A stretch of DNA of 64,000 bases from Dermabacter sp. p3-SID358 (GTDB lineage Bacteria > Actinomycetota > Actinomycetes > Actinomycetales > Dermabacteraceae): NCBI RefSeq assembly GCF_025147465.1, contig NZ_JALXOZ010000002.1:62001-126000 (forward strand). The letters run 5' to 3'. Both the position numbers and the translations under genes were made by a program. The notes beneath the pieces were generated by a model. It had not been told where the DNA came from and did no database searches. It saw only the letters and a program-made list of their open reading frames with translations. Shown piece after piece: positions 8,278-16,469 of this stretch; position 1 is the first letter of the stretch, and each line of letters opens with the position of its first letter.

Positions 8278-10799
8278 GCGTCCACAAAGTCTCCGCTGAT
8301 CCCATGGACCGAGTCCATTTGCCCGTAAGCGAATGGGAACTCGTCGAATCGCGCCCGGGCGCCGAGCTCGGCTTCCTCGAAACGATCTTCGCGACCGCGA
8401 ACGGCTACCTCGGCATGCGCGGCACCCCCGAAGAGGGCCGCGACGTGGCAAGCCACGGCACATTCCTCAACGGCTTCCATGAAACCTGGCCCATCAAGCA
8501 TGCCGAGAACGCGTTTGGTTTCGCGAAAACCGGCCAGACCATCGTGAACGCCCCCGACTCGACCGTGATCAAGCTGTATGTCGACGACGAGCCGCTCAAC
8601 GTCTCGACGAGCGACCTGCTCGAATACAAGCGGTGGATCGATTTTCGCGAAGGTGTGCTGCGCCGCGACCTCCTGTGGCGTACTCCAAGCGGTGCCCACG
8701 TGCGCGTGCGCTCGAGCCGCATGGTGAGCTTCACCGATCGCCACCTCGCCCTTATGTCCCTCGAGGTCGAAATGGTCAAGGGAAGCGCCCCCATCGCGAT
8801 CTCCTCGCAGATCATCAACCGCCAAGACCTCGACCTCGACGCTGCGACGACTCCCGAGCGCCCCGGCACGGCGTCGAATAAGCACGATCCGCGCCAAACC
8901 ACCTCGTTCGACACTCGTGTCCTCGTGCCCGAAGATAACCACGCTTCGGGCGACCGCGTGCTCATGGGCTACCGCACCGCTCACTCCGGGCTTGGCATCG
9001 GCGTTGCCGCCGATCACGCGGTGGAAACCGAAATCGATTTCCAGAGCCTCGTCAAGATCGACGATGACATGGGTCGCTTCATCATGCGCGGCGAACTCCC
9101 CGAGGGCGAGAAGTTCCTCGTCAAGAAGGCCGTGGCCTACCACTACTCCGCGGGCGTTCCCGTGCGCGAGCTCCAGGACCGTTGCCGCCGCACACTTGAT
9201 CGCGTGCACAAGCACAAGCTCGAGCACTACCACAACGCCCAGCGGGATTTCCTCACGCGATTCTGGGAGCGCTCCGACATTCGCATCGAGGGTCAGCCGG
9301 CCGTGCAGCAAGCGAGCCGCTGGTGCATCTATCAGCTCGCGCAGGCCGCCGCGCGCGCCGACCAGGCTGGCGTTCCCGCAAAGGGCATGACGGGTTCCGG
9401 GTACGAGGGCCACTACTTCTGGGACACCGACATCTACGTGGTGCCGTTCCTCACGTTCACCTCGCCCGAATGGGCGCGCAACGCCCTCCGCTTCCGCGTG
9501 AATCTGCTCGATTCCGCTCGCGAGAGAGCTCGCGAACTCAACCAGCGCGGCGCCCTCTTCCCATGGCGCACCATCAACGGCGACGAGGCAAGCGCTTACT
9601 ACGCGGCAGGCACCGCGCAGTACCACATCGATGCCGACATCGCGTGGGCGTTTTCGACGTACAACGACATCACGGGCGACACGAGCTTCCTCGACCTGCA
9701 GGGTGCCGAGGTGCTCGCCGAGACTGCGCGCATGTGGGCCGATCTCGGTTTCTGGCGCACGAACGGCGAGCAGACCTTCCACATCCACGGCGTGACGGGC
9801 CCGGATGAATACACGACGGTCGTGAACAACAACCTGTTCACGAACATCATGGCGAAGTACAACCTCGAACGGGCCGCGCGCACCCTCATCGACCTGCGCG
9901 AACGCCTCCCCGAGGCCTACCAGGCCCTCGTGCAGAAAATCTCCCTCGACGAGCGCGAGATCGACGAGTGGAAGGCATGCGCCGAGGGCATGTACATCGA
10001 GTTCGATGAAACGATGGGCATCCACCCTCAGGATGACCGCTTCCTCGACCGTGAGGTGTGGGACATCAAGGCCACGCCCGCCGACAGGTTCCCGCTCCTG
10101 CTCAACTACCACCCGCTTGTGATCTACCGCTTCCAGGTCATCAAACAGGCCGACGTCGTGCTCGCGACCTACCTTCGCGGCGCCGAGTTCACGAACGAGC
10201 ATAAGAAGGCGAACTTCGAGTACTACGACCCGATCACGACGGGCGATTCGACGCTCTCCGCGGTCGTGCAATCCATCATGGCCGCCGAGGTTGGCCACCA
10301 AGATCTTGCACTCGACTACTTCCTCACGGGCCTCTACGTGGACCTTGCCGACCTGCATAAAAACACGAAGGACGGCGTGCACATTGCCTCCGCCGGCGGT
10401 GTGTGGAACGGCCTCGTGGCCGGCTTCGGCGGGATGCGCTTCAACGGCGGCGAGATCAGCTTCGACCCGCGCCTTCCCGAAGAATGGCCCGCCCTTGAGT
10501 TCCCCCTCACCGTGCGAGGGAGCCGCTTCACCGTGCGCATCACCAAGGATCGCATCGACTTCACCCTCGAAGAGGGCGACGGGCTCGAGGTGAGCGTGCG
10601 CGGCGAAACCGTGCGCATCACGAGCAGCGGCGTGAGCGTTCCGCTTCGTGGCCAGGGCCCCATCCTCGAAGATGGCGACCTCGAGGCGCACTACGTGGGC
10701 GATGCGCGCGCCGACGGCACCCTCATCACCTCGACCGTGCCGGACCCGAACTCGCCGTGGGAATACCCCGCGGTGGCGATTGAGGGCCACGAAGGCTAG
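8274..10799 (+). CDS. GH65 glycoside phosphorylase (trehalose/maltose/kojibiose phosphorylase family)
   Basis: 841 residues. Inverting phosphorolysis of an alpha-glucosyl disaccharide gives glucose and beta-glucose 1-phosphate. Family marks: a long N-terminal beta-sandwich, an (alpha/alpha)6 barrel with the general acid Glu in HGVTGPDEYT, and a phosphate-binding segment PITTGDSTLS. The ATG overlaps the pgmB stop (ATGA), so the two are translated together. Maltose, trehalose and kojibiose phosphorylases share these motifs, so the substrate is left open. A GGGTCCGACG palindrome followed by a T-run lies 18 bases after the stop. Confidence 0.9.
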   Translation: MSVHKVSADPMDRVHLPVSEWELVESRPGAELGFLETIFATANGYLGMRGTPEEGRDVASHGTFLNGFHETWPIKHAENAFGFAKTGQTIVNAPDSTVIKLYVDDEPLNVSTSDLLEYKRWIDFREGVLRRDLLWRTPSGAHVRVRSSRMVSFTDRHLALMSLEVEMVKGSAPIAISSQIINRQDLDLDAATTPERPGTASNKHDPRQTTSFDTRVLVPEDNHASGDRVLMGYRTAHSGLGIGVAADHAVETEIDFQSLVKIDDDMGRFIMRGELPEGEKFLVKKAVAYHYSAGVPVRELQDRCRRTLDRVHKHKLEHYHNAQRDFLTRFWERSDIRIEGQPAVQQASRWCIYQLAQAAARADQAGVPAKGMTGSGYEGHYFWDTDIYVVPFLTFTSPEWARNALRFRVNLLDSARERARELNQRGALFPWRTINGDEASAYYAAGTAQYHIDADIAWAFSTYNDITGDTSFLDLQGAEVLAETARMWADLGFWRTNGEQTFHIHGVTGPDEYTTVVNNNLFTNIMAKYNLERAARTLIDLRERLPEAYQALVQKISLDEREIDEWKACAEGMYIEFDETMGIHPQDDRFLDREVWDIKATPADRFPLLLNYHPLVIYRFQVIKQADVVLATYLRGAEFTNEHKKANFEYYDPITTGDSTLSAVVQSIMAAEVGHQDLALDYFLTGLYVDLADLHKNTKDGVHIASAGGVWNGLVAGFGGMRFNGGEISFDPRLPEEWPALEFPLTVRGSRFTVRITKDRIDFTLEEGDGLEVSVRGETVRITSSGVSVPLRGQGPILEDGDLEAHYVGDARADGTLITSTVPDPNSPWEYPAVAIEGHEG

Positions 10800-10817
10800 G
10801 TCCCGGGGTTAAGATTG

Positions 10818-10858
10818 GGGTCCGACGGTTGCCAGGCAGGCGTCGGACCCTGATTTTT
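10818..10858 (+). terminator. Terminator formed by the GGGTCCGACG palindromic repeat
   Basis: Perfect 10-bp arms GGGTCCGACG (10818-10827) and CGTCGGACCC (10841-10850), loop of 13 bases, then TGATTTTT. It follows the GH65 gene and is one copy of the dispersed repeat, apparently doubling as its terminator. Confidence 0.75.
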
Positions 10859-10964
10859 CTTGCGCGGCCGGCACAGACCCGAAGTGGAGACACGCACGTG
10901 CACCTCCTCGCGGCACACCCGGCCCCGCACGCCACTCCAGGTTGTTTTGACGCGAAAGAGAGCC

Positions 10965-11435
10965 ATGAAACCGCGCATCGTCCGTGCTGACCTTCCCTCC
11001 GAGACCGCCCGCGAGCTTCCGCCGTGCGTGAAGCGACGCGACCTTGGCGCGCTCGGTCTGACCGGCGCCGCAGCGCTCGCGCTTGCGGGTTGCGGCCCCG
11101 ATCGTGGCGGACTCAAAGCAAAAGAGGTGCAGGTCGACGATACGGGAGCTGTGTCCCTCGACGATCTTCCCGAGAACCAGACGACCATCGTGAACTTCGG
11201 TGGCCAGCGGGCGTTCGTCGCGGTCGTGCGCGGAAGCGGCGAGGAGCTTCACGGTTTTGAGGCGTACTGCACGCACCAGGGCTGTGCGCTGAATCCCGAA
11301 GGTCCGGTGCTGCATTGCCCGTGCCACGACTCGACGTTTGATTCTGAGACGGGCGACGTCAAGGGCGGCCCCGCCGAAAAGCCCCTCACCGAGGTCACCC
11401 TGAAAGTCGCGGACGGCAAGGTCACCCGTGCCTGA
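10965..11435 (+). CDS. Rieske [2Fe-2S] Tat-type lipoprotein
   Basis: 156 residues. A Tat-like motif KRRDLG (23-28) and hydrophobic stretch end in the lipobox LALAGC (Cys43), pointing to a folded lipoprotein on the outer face of the membrane. The C-terminal Rieske domain has cluster motifs CTHQGC (102-107) and CPCH (118-121), each providing one Cys and one His ligand plus the disulfide Cys. It is too short to be a full cytochrome bc1 Rieske subunit and probably serves as an electron-transfer protein. The ATG at 10965 follows GAAAGAG. trmB begins inside its last codons. Confidence 0.88.
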   Translation: MKPRIVRADLPSETARELPPCVKRRDLGALGLTGAAALALAGCGPDRGGLKAKEVQVDDTGAVSLDDLPENQTTIVNFGGQRAFVAVVRGSGEELHGFEAYCTHQGCALNPEGPVLHCPCHDSTFDSETGDVKGGPAEKPLTEVTLKVADGKVTRA

Positions 11436-12222
11436 GCTCACGAGCGACGGGCGCGTCAAACGCGAGGTCGTGAGCTTTGTGCGGCGCGGCTCCCGGCTCA
11501 ATTCAGCCCAGGAGCGGGCGTGGGACACGCATGCCGCGCAATACGTTATCGACGTCCCCCGCGGGGCGCGATCGACCCTAGCCGACCCCTCGGTGCGGCT
11601 CTCACCCGCAGAGCTGTTTGGAAACGAGAACCCGCTCATCGTCGAGATCGGCTCCGGTCAGGGCGATTGCGTAGCCGCCGCCGCCGCTTCACGCCCGAGC
11701 GAGAACTTCCTCGCCCTCGAGGTGTATAAGCCGGGCCTCGCCCAAACGATGATTCACCTCGAACGTCTCGGGCTTCCCGGCAACGTGAAAATGCTCGAGG
11801 TCGATGCAGAAAACTCGCTGCCCACGTTGCTTGGGCCCGAATCGATTCGCGAAGTGTGGATCTTCTTCGCCGACCCGTGGCACAAAACGAAGCACCACAA
11901 AAGGCGGTTGATCTCCCCAGAGTTTTTGCGCGTACTCACGGGCCTGCTCGAGCCGGGAGGAATCATTCGCACCGCGACCGACTGGGCCGATTACGCCGAA
12001 CACCAGCACTCCGCGTTCGAGACTGCCGCACGAGAGGGCTTGCTCGTGAACATGCACCCCGAGGGGCCGCGGCCTGAGGGAACGGCGTCGGATCCCGTGA
12101 GCGACGCGATGCCTACCTCGGGGTTCGCCCCGCGGTTTGATGGTCGTGTGCGCACTGCCTTCGAAAAGAAGGCAACGGCGGCAGGTCGCCTCGTGTGGGA
12201 GTTCGCCTACCGCAAGGCGTAA
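11428..12222 (+). CDS. trmB: tRNA (guanine-N7)-methyltransferase TrmB
   Basis: Methylates G46 of tRNAs with S-adenosylmethionine. The SAM-binding VEIGSGQGD and the family signature DPWHKTKHHKRRL are present, then TDWADYAEH near the C-terminus. 264 aa. The GTG start overlaps the end of the Rieske gene by eight bases, so translation is coupled. The N-terminal ~60 residues are an actinobacterial extension. It converges on regX3, with 12 bases between the stops. Confidence 0.93.
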   Translation: MPELTSDGRVKREVVSFVRRGSRLNSAQERAWDTHAAQYVIDVPRGARSTLADPSVRLSPAELFGNENPLIVEIGSGQGDCVAAAAASRPSENFLALEVYKPGLAQTMIHLERLGLPGNVKMLEVDAENSLPTLLGPESIREVWIFFADPWHKTKHHKRRLISPEFLRVLTGLLEPGGIIRTATDWADYAEHQHSAFETAAREGLLVNMHPEGPRPEGTASDPVSDAMPTSGFAPRFDGRVRTAFEKKATAAGRLVWEFAYRKA

Positions 12223-12234
12223 AGCCGGGGCGCC

Positions 12235-12945
12235 TCAGAGCTCCGCCGGAGACTCGAACTTGTAGCCGAGCCCGCGCACCGTCACGATGAGCTCCGGGCT
12301 CTTCGGGTTGACCTCGATCTTCGCGCGCAAGCGCTTAATGTGCACGTCGAGAGTCTTCGTGTCGCCCACGTAATTCGAGCCCCACACGCGGTCAATGAGC
12401 TGGCCGCGCGTGAGCACACGGTCGGCGTTGCGCAACAGAATCTCAAGGAGCTCGAACTCCTTGAGTGGGAGCGGTGTGTCCTCGCCGCGCACGCGCACCA
12501 CATGCCGATCGACATTCATTTCGATGCCGCCGGCGGAGAGCACGGCTTCGTCTTCATCGCCGTCCTGACCAGGAGCCTTCTGCTGCTCGCCGCGGCGCAG
12601 CACTGCCTTGATGCGGGCGAGGAGCTCACGCGAGGAATACGGCTTCGTCACGTAGTCATCGGCACCGAGCTCGAGACCGAGCACCTTGTCAAACTCGTCA
12701 TCCTTCGCGGTCAGCATAATGACGGGAACGGTTGAGGTCTTGCGGATCTCCCGGCACACGTCAGTGCCGCTCATGCCTGGAAGCATGAGGTCGAGAAGCA
12801 CGAGATCGGCTCCGTGCACCTGGAACACCGCGAGCCCGCGGTCACCCGTGTTCGCGACCGCGACCTCGTATCCCTCTTTGCGCAGCGAGTAGCTGAGCGC
12901 GTCCGAGAAACTCTCCTCGTCTTCAACAATGAGGATGCGTGCCAT
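12235..12945 (-). CDS. regX3: Two-component response regulator RegX3 (OmpR/PhoB family)
   Basis: 236 residues: receiver domain with phospho-acceptor Asp52 (LLDLMLPG), switch Thr79 and Lys101 (VTKPYS), and a C-terminal winged-helix DNA-binding domain (VWGSNYVGDTKTLDVHIKRLR). In mycobacteria, RegX3 controls phosphate-starvation genes. The ATG at 12943-12945 has AGGAG upstream. Five bases separate it from the senX3 stop, and phoU is divergent beyond senX3, which supports this identity over other OmpR regulators. Confidence 0.92.
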   Translation of the reverse strand: MARILIVEDEESFSDALSYSLRKEGYEVAVANTGDRGLAVFQVHGADLVLLDLMLPGMSGTDVCREIRKTSTVPVIMLTAKDDEFDKVLGLELGADDYVTKPYSSRELLARIKAVLRRGEQQKAPGQDGDEDEAVLSAGGIEMNVDRHVVRVRGEDTPLPLKEFELLEILLRNADRVLTRGQLIDRVWGSNYVGDTKTLDVHIKRLRAKIEVNPKSPELIVTVRGLGYKFESPAEL

Positions 12946-12950
12946 GATTC

Positions 12951-14219
12951 CTATTCTCCTGTGTGAACGGGCAGGTCCCTGGGTGAATCGTCGGCGAGCT
13001 CGGGGATGCGAAGCGTGAACGTCGAGCCCGAGCCCTCCTTCGACCATACTGTGACTTCGCCGCCGTGGTTGCTTGCAATGTGCTTCACGATCGACAGGCC
13101 AAGGCCCGTGCCGCCCGTCGCGCGAGAGCGAGCCTTGTCCACGCGGTAGAAGCGCTCAAAGATACGCTCCATGTTTTCCGGCGAAATGCCGATGCCCTCG
13201 TCTTTCACCGAAATCTCGACCATGCCGTTGTCGCGACGAGTCGACACCCCAATGAGAGTGTTCGGCGGCGAGTACGTAATCGCGTTCATGATGAGATTCG
13301 AAAGCGCCGTCGTGAGCATGGTCGAGCTTCCGAACACCTCAAGGTTCTGCGTGCCGCCAGACTGGATCGTCATGCCGTGGCCCGTGGCGAGATTCTGGTT
13401 GAGAGCGACCGCCTCAGCGACCACGGAGTCGATGTCGACAGAGGAGGCGTCGGCAAAAGATTGCGCGCCTTGCACGCGCGACAGCTCGATAATTTCCTGC
13501 ACGAGGAGCGAGAGGCGCCGCGATTCGGTTTGCATACGTCCCGCAAAGCGGCGCACGGCTTCGGGATCGTCGGCGGCATCTTCCATCGTCTCGGCAAGCA
13601 GCGTGAGTGCGCCAACGGGAGTTTTCAGTTCGTGAGAAACGTTCGCAACGAAGTCTCGGCGGGTTTCCTCAACGCGGGATTGATTGGTCAAATCGTCGGC
13701 GAGAACGAGGATGCGCCGGGAGCTGCTGAGAGCACCCACGCGAACGCTCACGACAGTGGGCGTGTTCCGGTCGGATCGAGTGTTTCTCTCGTTCGTGAGG
13801 ACCTGCTCGCGAAAGCCGCCCTGGCGCGAAACCTGCGTGACGATGTCGATGAGGTCGCGGTGGGCGAGGCGCGGATAGTCGCCGCCGGTCGTGCGAACGA
13901 GACCGTAGCTGTAGGCAAGAGGTGAAGCGCGCATGACATCGCCGCTCGAATCAAGCAGCACGTACGCGCTCGAGAGAATCGAGAGCACCTCAGAGGTTGG
14001 CTCCGCGACGCTCGGCTGGGGCGGCTCGGGCACCGATCTGCTGCCACGCAGTGCCGCGTAGGTCGCCACGGCTCCCGCCACGAGGCCACACACTGCGGCA
14101 AGGAGGAGGGCAACGACGTTCACCCCACCAGGGTACGCGCTTCGAGAGTCCGACGGCGCCTCGGGCCCCATCGACGCGAGTTTCGTTTCCTGGTTATTCA
14201 CCCTGGGGTTTGCGTACAT
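12951..14219 (-). CDS. senX3: Sensor histidine kinase SenX3
   Basis: Membrane kinase partner of RegX3. One clear transmembrane helix (about 34-57), a PAS-like region (about 75-180), the H-box NVSHELKTP with His196, and N/G boxes (NLIMNAITYSP, DEGIGIS, GGTGLGLSIVKHI). 422 residues from the first ATG; the GTG at 14121-14123, immediately before the membrane helix, gives a more typical SenX3 N-terminus and may be the true start. The shared upstream region with phoU holds a PHO-box-like repeat. Confidence 0.92.
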   Translation of the reverse strand: MYANPRVNNQETKLASMGPEAPSDSRSAYPGGVNVVALLLAAVCGLVAGAVATYAALRGSRSVPEPPQPSVAEPTSEVLSILSSAYVLLDSSGDVMRASPLAYSYGLVRTTGGDYPRLAHRDLIDIVTQVSRQGGFREQVLTNERNTRSDRNTPTVVSVRVGALSSSRRILVLADDLTNQSRVEETRRDFVANVSHELKTPVGALTLLAETMEDAADDPEAVRRFAGRMQTESRRLSLLVQEIIELSRVQGAQSFADASSVDIDSVVAEAVALNQNLATGHGMTIQSGGTQNLEVFGSSTMLTTALSNLIMNAITYSPPNTLIGVSTRRDNGMVEISVKDEGIGISPENMERIFERFYRVDKARSRATGGTGLGLSIVKHIASNHGGEVTVWSKEGSGSTFTLRIPELADDSPRDLPVHTGE

Positions 14220-14223
14220 TCAC
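14196..14223. promoter_or_regulatory. Candidate PHO-box direct repeat between senX3 and phoU
   Basis: ATTCAC at 14196-14201 and again at 14218-14223, 22 bases apart (two 11-bp steps), resembling the GTTCACC-type 11-bp direct repeats bound by PhoP/RegX3 regulators in actinobacteria. The middle unit is degenerate. Position between senX3 and phoU fits autoregulation by phosphate. Confidence 0.4.
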
Positions 14224-14238
14224 TTCCCGCCGAGAAAA

Positions 14239-14260
14239 TAGAGGCACAGTATTGCCTCTA
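14239..14260. promoter_or_regulatory. Perfect inverted repeat in the phoU leader
   Basis: TAGAGGCA (14239-14246), a 6-base spacer, and TGCCTCTA (14253-14260) form a perfect 8-bp inverted repeat ending 17 bases before the phoU ATG. It could be an operator or a leader hairpin; nothing shows which. Confidence 0.5.
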
Positions 14261-14277
14261 GAGAAAAGGACGATCCG

Positions 14278-14955
14278 ATGCGTGCCGCATTCCAGAATGA
14301 ACTTCAGGTCCTGCGCGATGGCCTGATGGAAATGAACTCCCTTGTGGCCACTGCACTTGAGGACGCCTCGAAGGCGCTTTTCACCGGCGATCTCGCGCTC
14401 GCCGAAAAGGTCATCGTCCGCGATCAGGAGATCGACGATCTCCAGGCCGAGCTCGACGAAAAGTCGATCGACGTTCTTGCGACCCAGTCGCCCGTTGCCA
14501 CCGACCTGCGTACCGTTGTGGCAACGCTGCGCATGAGCGCATCGCTTGAACGCATGGGCGATCTCGCCGCCCACATCGCGCTCGTGCTTCGCCGCCGCCA
14601 CCCGAACGAGGTCATCCCCGCCGATCTCCAGTCGGCCATCGAAACTCTCGCCGACCTGAGCCTCAACGCCGTAAAGGACGCGGGCAAGGTCCTCGAAACC
14701 TACGACGTTGCGCTTGCCGCCGTGATTGAAGAGCGCGACAACAACCTCGACCGCGCAATGGACGAGGTCTACGCCGCGCTCTCGGCCGAAGGCGCCCCCT
14801 ACTCCGTCAAGGAGTCGGTGGATCTCGCGCTTCTGGCTCGCTTCTACGAGCGCATCGGCGACCACGCCGTGTCGGTTGCACGCCGCGTTGTGTTCCTCGT
14901 GACGGGCGACTCGCTCGACTCGCACGGCCCGCAGACCGACGTCACCGAGTTCTGA
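14278..14955 (+). CDS. phoU: Phosphate signalling protein PhoU
   Basis: 225-residue all-helical protein with two repeats of the PhoU domain (metal-binding-type motifs around RMSASLERMGDLAAHIA and ARFYERIGDHAVSVARR). PhoU damps the Pho response by linking the Pst transporter to the sensor kinase. The ATG follows AAAAGGA. It is divergent from senX3-regX3, the standard actinobacterial arrangement, and no pst genes lie in this window. A strong terminator follows. Confidence 0.93.
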   Translation: MRAAFQNELQVLRDGLMEMNSLVATALEDASKALFTGDLALAEKVIVRDQEIDDLQAELDEKSIDVLATQSPVATDLRTVVATLRMSASLERMGDLAAHIALVLRRRHPNEVIPADLQSAIETLADLSLNAVKDAGKVLETYDVALAAVIEERDNNLDRAMDEVYAALSAEGAPYSVKESVDLALLARFYERIGDHAVSVARRVVFLVTGDSLDSHGPQTDVTEF

Positions 14956-15000
14956 TCCGCGCTACTTTCGCGGCGTAAAACAGCTGCAGACACTTCGGAT

Positions 15001-15040
15001 CGCGGGGCCCCGGCACATGCTGGGACCTCGCGTTTTTCAT
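15001..15040 (+). terminator. Rho-independent terminator of phoU
   Basis: A 14-bp GC-rich stem (15001-15014 with 15019-15032, two G-T pairs and one mismatch), loop ACAT, then TTTTTCATT. Confidence 0.85.
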
Positions 15041-15402
15041 TGAGATATGCCTCCAGCAGCGGCGGGGCCCCCTTCCCCTTCAGCCACGCCCTCCCCCATA
15101 GTCACTTCCCCCTAGGCACACTCCACCCCCTCCCTCATCAAAAGTGGTGAAAAACGGCGTTAGACTCTCATTTCTCAACGCGAGATGGCGATTTTTCACC
15201 GCTTACGAGGCAGCATGAGCACATCAGCGCCGCGAACCGGGTTCTTGCATCAGCAAGGTCTGCCGGTGACACCCCCGAGGGCGAGACTTCGACCAAAGAA
15301 GGTGCGCGTCAATGGGTGCGAGGCGGCCGTCGGATCCTAAATCGTTCCAGACTCGCCCGATAGCCTGGGGCAGTATCCGCATCACAAGCGACAGGAGTTC
15401 CC
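15041..15402. other. Intergenic stretch between phoU and the DUF4235 gene
   Basis: No gene supported. It holds the 63-bp palindromic element at 15142-15204 and, near 15325, a degenerate GGCCGTCGGATCC copy of the short repeat. The downstream part should contain the promoter of the DUF4235 gene. Confidence 0.6.
15142..15204. repeat. 63-bp imperfect palindrome, GTGGTGAAAAA type, copy 1
   Basis: Left end AAGTGGTGAAAAACGGCG and right end CGATTTTTCACCGCTT are inverted. A second copy of exactly the same length lies in opposite orientation at 16258-16320. The first 22 bases of the two copies are identical when aligned; the interior differs. Confidence 0.85.
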
Positions 15403-15780
15403 ATGCCCTCGAAACCAAGCAATCCCCTGGTTGGCGCCATCGTCACGGTCGCCGGGATTGGCACGTCGGTCCTCGCGAAGAAGGCCCTCGAAGTCGGCTG
15501 GCATCGCGTTTTCGACGAGGAAGTTCCCGACTCGAAGTTCGAGAAGCAGGCGAAGAAGGACCTTAAGGAGCGCAAGAAGCAGGCCAAAAAGGATGGCGCT
15601 TCGAAAGCCGAGCTCAAGGAAATGACGAGCGAGTATGAAGACGTCGCAGCTTGGAAGGTCGCGCTATTCACGGTCCTCTCCGGCGTGGCCATCACTGCGC
15701 TGCAGCAGGCGGCGAAGAACGGCGCCCAGTCGGGTGCGGAGCGTCTCGTTGCGCGGCGCCCTCGCGCAAACCGCGGCTAA
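15403..15780 (+). CDS. DUF4235 family membrane protein
   Basis: 125 residues: hydrophobic N-terminal segment (about 8-26), a highly charged Lys/Glu-rich middle (about 40-75) and a second hydrophobic segment (AAWKVALFTVLSGVAITALQQ). This is the layout of the small actinobacterial DUF4235 membrane proteins, whose function is not known. The ATG at 15403 follows AGGAG. It is monocistronic with its own terminator and lies between two inverted 63-bp palindromes. Confidence 0.75.
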   Translation: MPSKPSNPLVGAIVTVAGIGTSVLAKKALEVGWHRVFDEEVPDSKFEKQAKKDLKERKKQAKKDGASKAELKEMTSEYEDVAAWKVALFTVLSGVAITALQQAAKNGAQSGAERLVARRPRANRG

Positions 15781-15800
15781 GCGCGTCTTAGCAGTTTTCG

Positions 15801-15836
15801 GGTCCGGCTCTTCACGGAGCCGGACCTTCGTTTTTC
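15801..15836 (+). terminator. Terminator of the DUF4235 gene
   Basis: Perfect stem GGTCCGGCTC/GAGCCGGACC with loop TTCACG, then TTCGTTTTTC. Confidence 0.9.
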
Positions 15837-15898
15837 TGGGCACCGCGTGCCTTGGCTAATTCCGCCACTATTGGCTCCGCTCCGGCTTTCTTGCCCTA

Positions 15899-15930
15899 GG
15901 GTCCGACGGTAGCCAGGTAGCGTCGGACCC
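15899..15930. repeat. Palindromic GGGTCCGACG element
   Basis: Perfect 10-bp arms (15899-15908 and 15921-15930) around a 12-base loop GTAGCCAGGTAG. Same family as the element at 10818, but with no gene immediately upstream to terminate. Confidence 0.88.
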
Positions 15931-16036
15931 CATTTCTTGGCCTTCTACCCACTCCGTGCCCACCGGCTCCACCCGGTTTAGCTAGCTGGCCCCAACCGAC
16001 CTGCGGTGCAGCAAGATCACCCAACTATCCAGCCAC

Positions 16037-16108
16037 CCAGGCCACCAGTGGGCAAGCCATCCAGGTCACCAGTGGGCAAGCCATCCAGGTCACCAGCGGG
16101 CCAGCCAC
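16037..16108. repeat. 24-bp tandem repeat, three units
   Basis: Three units of CCAGGTCACCAGTGGGCAAG plus CCAT (16037-16060, 16061-16084, 16085-16108), each differing at a few positions, continuing in degraded form to about 16200. Confidence 0.85.
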
Positions 16109-16257
16109 CATGCCCCCTCTGCCACCAACTGGCCAACCCCCGCTCACCAGCGGGCTTGCCACCATGCCAACCAGGTCACCAATGTGCCAGCAAGCCAGCC
16201 ATTCCCCATTCACCCGCGTTACCCCCATCTCCCGACTCCGCAGCGCTGCCATTCCGA

Positions 16258-16320
16258 AAGTGGTGAAAAGTCGCCACGTCATGTCGAGATCCGAGCACCT
16301 AACGCCGTTTTTCACCACTT
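16258..16320. repeat. 63-bp imperfect palindrome, GTGGTGAAAAA type, copy 2
   Basis: Inverse orientation relative to copy 1. Read on the minus strand it begins AAGTGGTGAAAAACGGCGTT, identical to copy 1, and ends with the inverted terminus. Confidence 0.85.
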
Positions 16321-16423
16321 TCGCGAATTGGTGGCAAGTGGAAGGTAGGTGCTTCGGAAGAAGGCGGAGGCACAGCCTCGAAGGCGCGCCAGTAGCAGCT
16401 GCGAGGCGGCATTTTAAACTCGA

Positions 16424-16451
16424 ACGGCCCCGCACGTTCGTGCAGGGCCGT
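16424..16451 (-). terminator. Terminator hairpin downstream of the lipoprotein gene
   Basis: ACGGCCC-GCACG and CGTGC-GGGCCGT arms with a short loop lie 19 bases past the lipoprotein stop; a T-rich segment follows on the minus strand. Confidence 0.65.
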
Positions 16452-16469
16452 CGCGCTCTTAGTTGCCGA

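Larger units (their letters stand above)
15837..16469. other. 633-bp gene-free stretch rich in repeats
   Basis: No coding region supported. In order: a GGGTCCGACG palindrome (15899-15930), a 24-bp tandem repeat array (16037-16108) with degenerate continuation to about 16200, the second 63-bp palindrome (16258-16320), and a terminator hairpin (16424-16451). Confidence 0.7.

Noticed and set aside
8088..10790. Very long antisense open frame opposite the GH65 gene (900 codons)
   Set aside because: It mirrors high-GC codon bias of GH65; the translation is rich in His/Val/Arg/Glu without domains, while the plus strand carries clear GH65 motifs.
16037..16200. Tandem repeats that could look like a CRISPR array
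   Set aside because: Units are contiguous with no unique spacers, and no cas genes are present.
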